Source: Flavobacterium sp.
GTDB taxonomy: Bacteria; Bacteroidota; Bacteroidia; Flavobacteriales; Flavobacteriaceae
NCBI GenBank assembly: GCA_015234525.1
Contig: JADGMX010000017.1
Coordinates: 79,272-143,271, forward strand
Length of the DNA: 64,000 bases
Reading direction: 5' to 3'
Below are positions 18,197 to 26,630 of the stretch, one piece after another. Numbering within the stretch: the first letter of the stretch is position 1; each line of letters starts with the position of its first letter. Below the pieces are notes generated by a model that did no database searches, was not told the DNA's origin, and was given only the letters and a program-made list of their open reading frames with translations. Made by a program: the position numbers and the translations under genes.

Positions 18197-18524
18197 CGAT
18201 TTCCAGTTTTTCAGCGAAATATTCACAGAAATCCTTCATTGTTTCAGACATTTTTTCGTCGCCGGTTGCGCGTTGAAACGTATCTGACATGGCCACAAGC
18301 GTTTGATGGAAGAATTTTTTCATTTCGTCTACCGGCATGTCTTTAGTCCACAAGTCGATTCGGAGGGTTTCCTGCGCTTTGCTATCCCAGATCGACAACA
18401 TTACCGCTTTGGCCTCTTCGTTGTCAACTCCGCCGTCTTTTGCCGTCCATTTTAAACTTTCCGGAATTCGATTTTCGTCAAGTTCAACTGTGAAATTTAT
18501 TTCTGAGGTTTTAGTTTCTTTCAT
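18186..18524 (-). CDS. gldC: Gliding motility protein GldC
   Basis: GldC is a small soluble protein of the Flavobacterium gliding apparatus. In F. johnsoniae it is encoded just downstream of gldB and helps, but is not strictly required for, gliding. The 112-residue sequence (TSEINFTVELDENRIPESLKWTA near the N terminus, LRIDLWTKDMPVDEMKKFF in the middle) matches that family and has no signal peptide or membrane segment. It overlaps gldB by four bases. The gene identifies the organism as a member of the gliding Flavobacteriia, although non-gliding relatives also keep gldBC. Confidence 0.93.
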   Translation of the reverse strand: MKETKTSEINFTVELDENRIPESLKWTAKDGGVDNEEAKAVMLSIWDSKAQETLRIDLWTKDMPVDEMKKFFHQTLVAMSDTFQRATGDEKMSETMKDFCEYFAEKLEIVKS

Positions 18525-19480
18525 TCTGATTTTTTTGGTTTGTATTTAGACTTTTCGAAGATTTGACGCGCGTCCATTCTGAGCATGTCTTGCAATTTCA
18601 CGTCATTGTTTTGCATGAACGACCGCACGATCTGCCATCCGATATATTGACCGATTCGGCCCGGAGTTTCATTGTCGATTTCGAGGTAGAATTTTGAGAA
18701 CGGCGCCGGATTAATAAATCTGTTTGGCAATTTCGAATTTGAATCGTACAAAAGTTTTCCCTCTACAAAATAGCGCCAAACATAGCTTTCGTTATCTTCA
18801 GACCATGCCATTTGTTCGGGCGAATACCCAATTTTTTCGGCATCGGAGTGTTTGGGAAGCAATAAATCTTTGATGTAAAGTTCCTTCCCGTAATAGATCA
18901 TGAGGCCGAGTAGCGCATTATCACGTGGCGGCGGAATAACACCTGATGCGAAAGACGATACAATGTCGGGACCAATTTGTCTTGGTTCGAAATTTTCCTT
19001 CAGATATTTCGGAAACTCATAAAATTTGTGGTCTTTTCCAAGATACATTTCAAGGGAAACCAGCACAAGGGTATCAGCATAAATTGCTTTTGTGTGATAA
19101 TCCATTTCCGAGATCAGCGTGATTAGTTTTGGCGTGCGCGTTTGCGGAAAATAGTACTTCATGTGTTTTACCACATCTTCTACCTGTTCGGTTTCATCCT
19201 GAAGATCTGGAAATTTTTTCTGCACCTCTGAATAGAGTTCGCGCCATAGCGGATCTCGCATTTTGGTCAACCACACGCTATCATCATCACCGGGAAAAAA
19301 GTATGGGAACTGATTTTGAACTGCCGCCAGATTTTCCGGCTTGGTTTCATAAAAAATTTTGTCGAACCGAACTACTTCAATTTCAAGCGGAATATCCTCA
19401 ATTTCCCTCTCAACCTTACTTTTTTGATCACATGCAGTAAATAGAATAAATAGGAAAAATAATATAAGGCAGTTCTTCAT
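18521..19480 (-). CDS. gldB: Gliding motility lipoprotein GldB
   Basis: GldB is a membrane lipoprotein essential for gliding in F. johnsoniae; its biochemical role is unknown. The 319 residues begin with a lipoprotein signal (MKNCLILFFLFILFTAC), with the lipidated cysteine at residue 17. The mature region contains YSPEQMAWSEDNESYVWRYF and NETPGRIGQYIGWQIVRSFM, which resemble DUF2268/peptidase-like proteins but lack a clear metal motif. It is followed by gldC and is divergent from nadE, an arrangement known from F. johnsoniae. A -7 box is present at 19522-19529. Confidence 0.95.
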   Translation of the reverse strand: MKNCLILFFLFILFTACDQKSKVEREIEDIPLEIEVVRFDKIFYETKPENLAAVQNQFPYFFPGDDDSVWLTKMRDPLWRELYSEVQKKFPDLQDETEQVEDVVKHMKYYFPQTRTPKLITLISEMDYHTKAIYADTLVLVSLEMYLGKDHKFYEFPKYLKENFEPRQIGPDIVSSFASGVIPPPRDNALLGLMIYYGKELYIKDLLLPKHSDAEKIGYSPEQMAWSEDNESYVWRYFVEGKLLYDSNSKLPNRFINPAPFSKFYLEIDNETPGRIGQYIGWQIVRSFMQNNDVKLQDMLRMDARQIFEKSKYKPKKSE

Positions 19481-19521
19481 ATGTTTATTAATTTTAGAAG
19501 CTATATGCGCGTCAAGATCTG

Positions 19522-19529
19522 CAAATATA
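19522..19529 (-). promoter_or_regulatory. -7 box of gldBC
   Basis: The minus strand reads TATATTTG, a full TAnnTTTG match, 41 bases before the gldB start. No good TTG is seen at the -33 distance. Confidence 0.55.
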
Positions 19530-19560
19530 CAGCGCGCATCTTTAACTATTTTTAAATGTT

Positions 19561-20370
19561 ATGGTAAAAAAAACTACGCTGAGAGTTCCCGAGGTTACTT
19601 CACATATCGTCAATTGGTTAAAAGAGTATGCTCTTAACGCCAAAGTCAAAGGATTTGTTGTCGGGATTTCCGGAGGCGTCGATTCAGCCGTAACATCTAC
19701 CATGTGTGCTGAAACTGGTTTGCCGACATTATGCGTTGAGATGCCGATACATCAAGCAGCATCGCATGTGAGTCGCGCCAGAGAACATATTGCCGCGCTA
19801 AAACAAAAATACAGCAATGTGACTTCAGATGTTGCCGATCTCACTCCTGTATTTGACAGTTTTAAAGAGCAAGTCCGCGCTGATGCCGATCAGGCAACCG
19901 TAAACATGGCATTCGCTAATGCTCGGGCTCGCTTGAGAATGACAACATTGTATTATTATGCCGGTTTAGATAATTTATTAGTGGCCGGAACAGGTAATAA
20001 AATTGAAGACTTTGGCGTCGGTTTTTTTACCAAATACGGTGATGGCGGTGTCGATGTTAGTCCGATAGCCGATTTAATGAAATCTGAAGTTTACCAATTA
20101 GCAGCATACTTGAAAATCCCCGAGTCAATATTATTTGCAAAACCTACTGACGGACTTTTTGGCGATGATCGAAGTGATGAAGACCAGCTTGGCGCAAGTT
20201 ATGATGAACTTGAAGTTGCAATGACCGCAAGTGAACTAGGTCGCACAGCAGCCGATTTTTCGGGTCGTGAAAAAGAGGTATTCGAAATTTATACCAGACT
20301 AAATACGCGGAATCGTCATAAGATGGATCCGATACCTGTTTGTATAATTCCGGAAGAATTAAAAAAATAA
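19561..20370 (+). CDS. nadE: NAD(+) synthase NadE
   Basis: NadE amidates deamido-NAD to NAD with ATP. The N-type PP-loop GISGGVDSAV lies at residues 34-43. The deamido-NAD site (TGNKIEDFGVGFFTKYGDGG) is near 143-162 and the family motif PTDGLFGDDRSDEDQLGASY near 198-217. At 269 residues it has only the synthetase domain and no nitrilase/glutaminase domain, so it would use ammonia. It is divergent from gldB. Confidence 0.97.
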   Translation: MVKKTTLRVPEVTSHIVNWLKEYALNAKVKGFVVGISGGVDSAVTSTMCAETGLPTLCVEMPIHQAASHVSRAREHIAALKQKYSNVTSDVADLTPVFDSFKEQVRADADQATVNMAFANARARLRMTTLYYYAGLDNLLVAGTGNKIEDFGVGFFTKYGDGGVDVSPIADLMKSEVYQLAAYLKIPESILFAKPTDGLFGDDRSDEDQLGASYDELEVAMTASELGRTAADFSGREKEVFEIYTRLNTRNRHKMDPIPVCIIPEELKK

Positions 20371-20441
20371 ATCGGAGTTGGCAAAATTTAATTAACTTTA
20401 TGTGCCCCATATCCGATAAACATTCTTAAAGCACAAAAATT

Positions 20442-21071
20442 ATGATTAATGTTTGTTTAGCAGATAATTATCCGGTGGTCCATTTTGGAGTAAAATCCTA
20501 TTTTAGAGATCATGCTGATATCAACATTGTTTCGAACGTCGGCAACTTTTTTATGATACCCGAAGCGCTCCGCAACAAAGAAATCGATGTCCTGATCATG
20601 GATCTCGAACTCGACGGACTTACCAGTATATATGAGGTAAAAGCGATCATTAAGAATCATCCGAAGACAAAAATTATCATTTTCACCAGTCTTTCCGAAC
20701 AAATTTACGCGCCAAATGCGATCAAATCCGGCGTGTCAGGATTTGTACATAAGTCCAGCAAATTGGAGGCACTCGGTGTTACGATAATGAAAGTTCATCA
20801 AGGGACGATTGTTTTAAGCGATGCCATAAAACGTAATCTTGCGCTAATCGCCAAGCAAAATAAAAGCGAGCGATTATACCGCAAACTGTCAAATCGTGAG
20901 ATTGAGGTTTTGCGTTATTTGAGCGATGGAAAGAAGAACAATGAAATCTCGAAAATCCTGAACCTAAATGAGAAGACCGTTAGCACCTACAAATTGCGTT
21001 TGCTGACAAAACTTAACGTAACCAATTTAGTTGATTTAGTGAACAAGGCAAAAACGCTTGAGATCGTTTAA
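20442..21071 (+). CDS. LuxR-family response regulator (orphan)
   Basis: This 209-residue protein is a two-component regulator with an N-terminal receiver domain (acidic pair D8; phosphoacceptor D54 in LIMDLELDG; T82; K104) and a C-terminal LuxR/FixJ helix-turn-helix (LSNREIEVLRYLSDGKKNNEIS ... EKTVSTYKLRLLTKL, about 148-190). All conserved phosphorylation residues are present. No histidine kinase gene is adjacent, so its partner must be elsewhere. The start at ATG 20442 gives a normal receiver N terminus. The stop overlaps the convergent dnaG stop by four bases. Confidence 0.93.
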   Translation: MINVCLADNYPVVHFGVKSYFRDHADINIVSNVGNFFMIPEALRNKEIDVLIMDLELDGLTSIYEVKAIIKNHPKTKIIIFTSLSEQIYAPNAIKSGVSGFVHKSSKLEALGVTIMKVHQGTIVLSDAIKRNLALIAKQNKSERLYRKLSNREIEVLRYLSDGKKNNEISKILNLNEKTVSTYKLRLLTKLNVTNLVDLVNKAKTLEIV

Positions 21072-23041
21072 TATCGGGACATTACTCGACCTAATCTCGA
21101 TGAAAAAGTGTTGATAAGCTTGTAATATTCCATGGCTAAGGCGAGTACTTCTGAATTATCCTGACTTGGATCAGTTGAGATTTCGCCTTTAAGTTCGTCT
21201 ACCAATCCGTGTAGCAAATACCAGCGAAGTGTCAGAATCGTTTCAGCTACATATTGCGAAACGCTTTGCTCTTTTTGCTTGACATATATTTGCCGGACTT
21301 CCCAATTATGAAGGGCTACACGTTCTTCCGACATTAGAATATCGGTAACCTCATGCTGAAATTCTTCGGGAAGGCGCATCAGATATTGGTCCATTGTGAA
21401 TTCGTCGGTGGCGTGGAAATACGCAATTAGATCATTGTAAATTCTGCGGAACAATTCATTTGCCAACTCAACTTCGTCCTCTTGTAAACTGAGATATATT
21501 CGCTCGTAAACTTTTTGAACTTTTTTCTCAGTGGTTTCCACAATTTCGCCATCGTCAGCTTTCTTTAGAACAACATCGTCAAATTCTTCTTCGCGATTTC
21601 CGTAAAGCAACAGAATTTCGATGATTTTACGCTCAAGTTCATACAGCACGTCGGTTTTGGCAATCACTTGAGGCTCCGATGGAACAACTTCCATGGTTGC
21701 TTTTTGCTCGGCTTTGAGTTCTTTTCCAGCTTTTGTAACGTCTTGCTGAATAAGTTGTGCAAGTGTACTTACCAAAACCTGCTCGGATATATCCATGATT
21801 CTGGAACATTCCTGAATGTAGATTTCACGCTGAATGCGATCCGGAATTTTAGAAATGCTGGTTACCATATCACGAATCAATCCCGCCTTTTTTACCGGGT
21901 CGTTCTGCGCTTCTTCAACTAGTAGTGATGCTTTAAATTTGATAAAGTCCTTCGAGTTCTTATTGAGATATTCGACCAGATCTTCATAACTGTTCTTTCT
22001 GGCAAAGCTATCAGGGTCTTCACCATTTGGAAACGTGCAAACCTTTACATTCATACCTTCTTCGAGGATCAAATCGATACCGCGGACAGAGGCGCGAAGT
22101 CCGGCAGCATCGCCATCGAAAAGTACTGTGATGTTTTTGGTTAAGCGATTGATGAGCCTGATTTGGTCGGGAGTTAGCGCAGTTCCGGACGACGCAACAA
22201 CATTGTCGATTCCGGCTTGATGAAACTGAATCACATCGGTATACCCTTCAACCAGGTAACAATTGTCCTGTTTTGCAATTGATTGTTTGGCCTGAAAAAT
22301 TCCGTATAAAACTTTACTCTTGTGGTAAATGTCGCTTTCAGGCGAATTCAGATACTTGGCAGCTTTCTTATCGCTAGTAAGTATCCGACCTCCAAAACCG
22401 AGTACGCGCCCCGACATACTTTGAATCGGGAACATGACGCGTCCACGAAACCGATCAATGAGTCGGTTTTCTTTATTTATGGTGAGTCCGGTGCTTTCGA
22501 GGAATTCGAGTTTATAACCTTTGCCGAGTGCTTCTTTGGAAAACGCGTCCCAAGATTCGGGTGAATAACCGAGCGAGAATTTTTTAATGGTTTCTCCGGT
22601 AAAGCCGCGTTCTTTGAAGTAAGTGAGTCCGATTGCCTTGCCTTCTTCCGAATTTAGAAGAGTCTCGTGAAAATATTTTTGCGCGTATTCAGATACGAGA
22701 TACATGCTTTCCCGAAGGTCGGCTCCTGCTTTTTCCTCATCTGATTTTACGGTTTCCTCGATTTCGATGTTGTACTTTTTTGCGAGATACCGGATAGCTT
22801 CAGGATACGTAAAATGTTCGTGTTCCATAAGGAAAGCCACAGCGTTCCCGCCTTTTCCAGAGCTAAAATCCTTCCAAATCTGTTTTACCGGCGATACCAT
22901 AAATGAAGGAGATCGTTCGTCTGAAAACGGACTTAATCCCTTAAAGTTACTACCTGCTCTTTTGAGTTGGACAAAATCGCCGATTACTTCCTCAACGCGG
23001 GCAGTTTCAAAAACGGTATCTATGGTAGCTTTGGAGATCAT
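21068..23041 (-). CDS. dnaG: DNA primase DnaG, zinc ligands replaced
   Basis: DnaG makes RNA primers for replication. The 657 residues contain the N-terminal CHC2-type domain (1-90), the catalytic Toprim domain (CYLVEGYTDVIQF near 260; VLFDGDAAGLRAS near 306) and a C-terminal DnaB-binding region. The N-terminal domain aligns well with zinc-binding primases (GLSPFSDERSPSF ... FSSGKGGNAVAFLMEHE), but the four usual ligands (C, H, C, C) are S37, S40, D58 and S61. The fold may therefore be zinc-free. The catalytic glutamate and aspartates of the Toprim domain are intact. A -7 box lies at 23055-23062. Confidence 0.97.
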   Translation of the reverse strand: MISKATIDTVFETARVEEVIGDFVQLKRAGSNFKGLSPFSDERSPSFMVSPVKQIWKDFSSGKGGNAVAFLMEHEHFTYPEAIRYLAKKYNIEIEETVKSDEEKAGADLRESMYLVSEYAQKYFHETLLNSEEGKAIGLTYFKERGFTGETIKKFSLGYSPESWDAFSKEALGKGYKLEFLESTGLTINKENRLIDRFRGRVMFPIQSMSGRVLGFGGRILTSDKKAAKYLNSPESDIYHKSKVLYGIFQAKQSIAKQDNCYLVEGYTDVIQFHQAGIDNVVASSGTALTPDQIRLINRLTKNITVLFDGDAAGLRASVRGIDLILEEGMNVKVCTFPNGEDPDSFARKNSYEDLVEYLNKNSKDFIKFKASLLVEEAQNDPVKKAGLIRDMVTSISKIPDRIQREIYIQECSRIMDISEQVLVSTLAQLIQQDVTKAGKELKAEQKATMEVVPSEPQVIAKTDVLYELERKIIEILLLYGNREEEFDDVVLKKADDGEIVETTEKKVQKVYERIYLSLQEDEVELANELFRRIYNDLIAYFHATDEFTMDQYLMRLPEEFQHEVTDILMSEERVALHNWEVRQIYVKQKEQSVSQYVAETILTLRWYLLHGLVDELKGEISTDPSQDNSEVLALAMEYYKLINTFSSRLGRVMSRY

Positions 23042-23054
23042 AATAGAAGTTGCG

Positions 23055-23062
23055 CAAAGTTA
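23055..23062 (-). promoter_or_regulatory. -7 box of dnaG
   Basis: The minus strand reads TAACTTTG, a full TAnnTTTG match, 13 bases before the dnaG ATG. The leader would be very short. No TTG is seen at -33. Confidence 0.55.
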
Positions 23063-23098
23063 CGCAAGTTTACTGTTTTTTATAACGCAAATAGCCCT

Positions 23099-23198
23099 AG
23101 CCCGGATAGAAGCGGCATCCTTTTTTGCATAAACAAGTTTTGAATCTGTCTGAAAGGCATTTGGCAAAAAAGATATAGCGGATTAGCCGGAATAGCTA
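23099..23198 (+). repeat. Dispersed structured intergenic element, family A copy 2
   Basis: The outer helix is AGC-CCGG (23099-23105) with CCGG ... AGCT (23187-23197). The inner flanks are GAAGCGGCATCC (23109-23120) and GATATAGCGGA (23172-23182). Between them TTTTTTGC (23121-23128) pairs with GCAAAAAA (23164-23171). It fills most of the gap between dnaG and the outer-membrane protein gene. Confidence 0.85.
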
Positions 23199-23200
23199 CT

Positions 23201-23228
23201 AAAAAAAATGCTCCGGAAATCCGAAGCA
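23201..23228 (-). terminator. Intrinsic terminator of the sigma/OMP operon
   Basis: On the minus strand a stem TGCTTCGG / CCGGAGCA (23209-23228, one mismatch, four-base loop) is followed by eight U (23201-23208). It lies 27 bases past the stop of the outer-membrane protein gene. Confidence 0.8.
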
Positions 23229-23254
23229 CTTTTGCAATGTAACTAACCTAAATT

Positions 23255-24307
23255 TTAGTTGAAATCGAAACGGATTCCCATTGAAATGTTATTTTGATCG
23301 ACCAAATTATCCTGGAAAACCGGATTCAGATCGTACTTGATGTAAAGACTTGTTTGACGGTACCCCGCGTAAGCACTGACGCCGTAAACAAAATCGTTGA
23401 CATTGTAATCGCCTTTGGTCTTTTGGCGAACGTTATTTCCGTTCCCGTCTTCGAACTTCAGAATTTGCTTGGACTTAATATTTGCGCCAGCGTAACCACC
23501 AACCCCGAGTCGGAATGACCGATGTGTCCTAAAAGTTGCCTGATCCTTTTCGAACTTTTTCTTGGTAAAATCGAATTCCAGGTGAATCGGCAGCACAAGA
23601 TTTACGTTTCGCAATCTCGAATCTTCAAGATTGATGGCGCTGGTTTCAAGAACTGTCTGATCGCCATTTTCGATTTGAAACCGATTTTCAGTTGGACGCA
23701 AATTGTTGTATTGAAGCGAAAGTCCGTACTTGGCATGCAATAAATTGTTGTTTTTGAGGATTCGGGTATTGTAGGTAAATCCCCATTCGTAGAAATGCGA
23801 TCCCCAAACTTTATAATCTGAGTGCGCAACCTGCTCGTTAGTAGCAAGATTGTTGAGTCCGCCCGCGAAGACAAATTGAGAGGTAGTTCGCGATTCGCCT
23901 TGATGCGTTTTCTTGTTGTCAGTGCTTTTTTTGAACCATTTAAATTTTACATAAACAGACGAATCCTGATCTTTAATGCGACCTTCCACCCGATCGTTAA
24001 CGAGTTGGTGAAGTTCGTCTTGCGCCACGGCCACTCGGTTCTCGATGCTTTTAGCGCGGGATTCAGCAAGTTTGAGTTTGCGTTGATCGGCTTCTTCCAT
24101 GGTAATCGCCCCGTTTTCAAGCTGTTGGTTAACCGACTCGATTTCTAGCGTGAGTGCCGCTTTTTCCTCTTTGGTGATGCTGTCAATTTTATCGGCGATT
24201 TCTTTGGCACGGCCCTCGAAAGTCCCCATTTGAGTGGCTTCCTGAGCGACCAGGGTGTTTAGAAAAAAACACACAGATGCTGCTAAGTAAAATGTAAAGT
24301 TTTTCAT
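23255..24307 (-). CDS. Outer-membrane beta-barrel protein with N-terminal coiled coil
   Basis: This 350-residue protein starts with a signal peptide (MKNFTFYLAASVCFFLNTLVAQ, cut after about residue 21). A charged helical stretch follows (about 30-110, repeated E/K/Q and heptad-like ALTLEIESVNQQLENG ... RAKSIENRVAVAQDEL). From about 140 to the C terminus the pattern is alternating hydrophobic strands with aromatic ends, closing in SMGIRFDFN, typical of a small outer-membrane barrel ending in an aromatic or hydrophobic residue. The function is unknown. It lies 23 bases after a membrane protein gene and behind an ECF sigma factor, so it is probably part of, or a target of, that regulatory unit. 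Confidence 0.75.
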   Translation of the reverse strand: MKNFTFYLAASVCFFLNTLVAQEATQMGTFEGRAKEIADKIDSITKEEKAALTLEIESVNQQLENGAITMEEADQRKLKLAESRAKSIENRVAVAQDELHQLVNDRVEGRIKDQDSSVYVKFKWFKKSTDNKKTHQGESRTTSQFVFAGGLNNLATNEQVAHSDYKVWGSHFYEWGFTYNTRILKNNNLLHAKYGLSLQYNNLRPTENRFQIENGDQTVLETSAINLEDSRLRNVNLVLPIHLEFDFTKKKFEKDQATFRTHRSFRLGVGGYAGANIKSKQILKFEDGNGNNVRQKTKGDYNVNDFVYGVSAYAGYRQTSLYIKYDLNPVFQDNLVDQNNISMGIRFDFN

Positions 24308-24330
24308 GATCGTATTTTTTTGTTAGGGTG

Positions 24331-24972
24331 TTACTGTTGGTTGCGAGTTTCGAGTGCGACTTTTACTTCGTTGTAATTTCGGCCGATGGTGTTTAGCATT
24401 TTCTCGCGGAATGTGGTGTTGATCTCGCCATCGACTTGTGAGAGCAGTTGCTTTGGATCGACTGAAACTCGCTTGCTTGATTGATTTTGAATCGCTGATT
24501 TTGTGGCGTCAGCAATGATGTCCTGAACGTTGATTGATGATGGAAACTCGGTTTGAATTGGTAGGATTTGGGTTTTCGGTTCTTGTGATAGCGGATTGAT
24601 TTCCGGCTTCTTAGTGCGACTTGAAGAAGATTTCCTTCTCGGGTTTACGGCCGCAATTTCCTCTTGAACCGAAATCGTATTTATTGGAGTCGCATCAGTT
24701 GGTGCGGGCTGTGAAACATTTTGGTCAACAACGACCGCTTTGGTTTCAGGCGACTCCAACTTTTGATCCTGACGAAAGAAAACCGTGGCCATCAAGATGA
24801 AACCAATGAAACTCGCGGCCATATAAATCCGGGCATAACGCTTTTTTCGCTTTGGTTCGGCAACAGCTAACATGGCGTCCAATCGATCCCAGGACTGGGC
24901 TGACGGCTGGATTTCCCGCTGCTCAAGTTTGCGACGGAATTGGTTATCGATCTTATTCTGTTCCGTTTTCAT
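24331..24972 (-). CDS. Putative anti-sigma factor / single-pass membrane protein
   Basis: This 213-residue protein has a short cytoplasmic part (RRKLEQREIQPSAQSWDRLDAML), one membrane segment (about 47-65, IYMAASFIGFILMATVFF) and an outside region rich in Q, S, P and K. The N-terminal motif with SWDRLDAML recurs in Bacteroidota proteins encoded directly behind ECF sigma factors, and this gene overlaps its sigma gene by 20 bases. An anti-sigma role is inferred from this and from topology. It has no zinc (ZAS) motif, so the mechanism would differ from classical anti-sigma factors. Confidence 0.65.
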   Translation of the reverse strand: MKTEQNKIDNQFRRKLEQREIQPSAQSWDRLDAMLAVAEPKRKKRYARIYMAASFIGFILMATVFFRQDQKLESPETKAVVVDQNVSQPAPTDATPINTISVQEEIAAVNPRRKSSSSRTKKPEINPLSQEPKTQILPIQTEFPSSINVQDIIADATKSAIQNQSSKRVSVDPKQLLSQVDGEINTTFREKMLNTIGRNYNEVKVALETRNQQ

Positions 24973-25513
24973 AATTTTTCATTTTACTGATTTGCTCCTG
25001 CAAGATTCGGCGTGCATTTGAGAGTTGTGATTTCGAAGTCCCTTCATTGATGCCCACCATTTGGGCAATTTCCTTGTGTTTATAACCTTCGATCGCGTAT
25101 AAATTGAAAATCATCTTGTAACCTTCGGGCAAACTGTCGATCAGAAACTGAATATCGTCTACGCTGAGATCACTTTCTATGTTGTTAAATGATTCTTCTG
25201 AAACCGATTCGTCTTCGATAAATTTGACTTTTTTATGAACCCGGATATAAGAAATGCATTCGTTGATCATGATACGGCGAATCCATCCTTCAAAATTTCC
25301 TTTGCTTTCGTAATTGCCCAGGTTGGTAAAAACTTTCATGAAGGCGGTGATCATCAGATCTTCGGCATGATGAATGTCTTTGATGTATTGTCGGCAAACG
25401 CTTAACATTTTAGGAGCGTACTGCGAATAGATTTTTTGTTGCGCCTGACGATTGTTTTCAACTGCCATTGAAATCAATTCGTTTTGTTGCTGATGTAGTT
25501 CGATTACCTTCAC
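24953..25513 (-). CDS. ECF-type RNA polymerase sigma factor
   Basis: The 186 residues contain sigma region 2 (about 20-90, with HHAEDLMITAFMKVFTNLGNYESKGNFEGWIRRI around the -10 recognition helix) and sigma region 4 (about 115-175, with GYKMIFNLYAIEGYKHKEIAQMVGINEGTSKSQLSNARRILQ). This two-domain layout defines the ECF group. It is the first gene of a three-gene unit with a membrane protein and an outer-membrane protein, which suggests control of an envelope response. A helix-turn-helix for -35 contact is clear. Confidence 0.93.
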   Translation of the reverse strand: MKVIELHQQQNELISMAVENNRQAQQKIYSQYAPKMLSVCRQYIKDIHHAEDLMITAFMKVFTNLGNYESKGNFEGWIRRIMINECISYIRVHKKVKFIEDESVSEESFNNIESDLSVDDIQFLIDSLPEGYKMIFNLYAIEGYKHKEIAQMVGINEGTSKSQLSNARRILQEQISKMKNYENGTE

Positions 25514-25625
25514 AATGCTAAAGCGTTACTATTAGCATAGACGAGTAAGGTTGCGAAATGGTTGTACGAGGAAATGATTTTTTTGTCAAAAAAAATATAA
25601 CCGTCTGATATTATGACAGATAAAA

Positions 25626-26603
25626 TTATATTTTTCGCTCGATAACGTACGTAACCATCAAGTTTAAGGAATCTTTATATGGTGAATCGGGGAATTCGTT
25701 GAGAATATCGAGCGCCTGGCGCTGAAATTCCAGCATTTTAGTTTCGGCGTATTTAAGACCGTTTGCATTTCTGACAAAGGCAATCACTTCTTTAACGCGT
25801 TTTCGATCTTTATTGTGATTTTTAACCGAATTAATCAACCATCGTTTTTCTGATGGAGTGCAATTGTTGAGAACATAAATCAGCGGCAGCGTCATCTTTT
25901 GTTCTTTAATGTCGATTCCGGTTGGTTTTCCGATAGCGTCGTCGGTATAATCGAAGAGGTCATCTTTAACCTGAAATGCCATTCCGATGAGTTCGCCAAA
26001 TTTTCGCATCTTTTCACCTGTAGCGTCGTCTTCAACTACTGATCGGGCTCCGAGTGCGCAACATGCGGCGATTAAGGTTGCCGTTTTCTTTCGGATGATT
26101 TCGTAGTAAATGTCTTCGGTTATGTCTAATCTGCGGGCTTTCTCGATTTGAAGAAGTTCACCTTCGCTCATTTCACGAACAGCGACAGAAATAATCTTGA
26201 GCAGATCAAAATCGCCGTTGTCAATTGAGAGCAACAATCCTTTTGACAGCAGGTAATCCCCGACGAGCACGGCAATTTTATTCTTCCACAACGCATTGAT
26301 TGAAAAAAATCCGCGTCGACGGTTGCTATCGTCCACAACATCATCGTGAACAAGTGTCGCGGTATGAATGAGTTCGATAACTGCAGCACCACGATATGTC
26401 CGATCGTTTACGGCCCCGCCTGATATCATTTTTGCCGTTAAAAACACGAACATTGGCCGCATTTGCTTGCCTTTCCGATTAACGACATAATAGGTAATCC
26501 GGTTTAAAAGCGCCACTTTCGAAGTCATCGATTCATAGAACTTCTTTTCGAAAAGTTCCATTTCGCTGTGGATTGGCTGCTTTATTTGCTGAGTGATCTT
26601 CAT
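25626..26603 (-). CDS. Polyprenyl diphosphate synthase
   Basis: This 325-residue trans-prenyltransferase condenses isopentenyl diphosphate units. The first aspartate-rich motif (HDDVVDDSNRRRG, about 90-102) and the second (QVKDDLFDY, about 220-228) are intact, with GKQMRP near 47 for substrate binding. Chain length cannot be read with certainty; by analogy the product is probably the octaprenyl-type chain used for menaquinone. It lies 27 bases downstream of rlmN and is probably co-transcribed with it. Confidence 0.92.
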   Translation of the reverse strand: MKITQQIKQPIHSEMELFEKKFYESMTSKVALLNRITYYVVNRKGKQMRPMFVFLTAKMISGGAVNDRTYRGAAVIELIHTATLVHDDVVDDSNRRRGFFSINALWKNKIAVLVGDYLLSKGLLLSIDNGDFDLLKIISVAVREMSEGELLQIEKARRLDITEDIYYEIIRKKTATLIAACCALGARSVVEDDATGEKMRKFGELIGMAFQVKDDLFDYTDDAIGKPTGIDIKEQKMTLPLIYVLNNCTPSEKRWLINSVKNHNKDRKRVKEVIAFVRNANGLKYAETKMLEFQRQALDILNEFPDSPYKDSLNLMVTYVIERKI

Positions 26604-26630
26604 CTGGAGTCCAAAGATAGCACAATCCTG

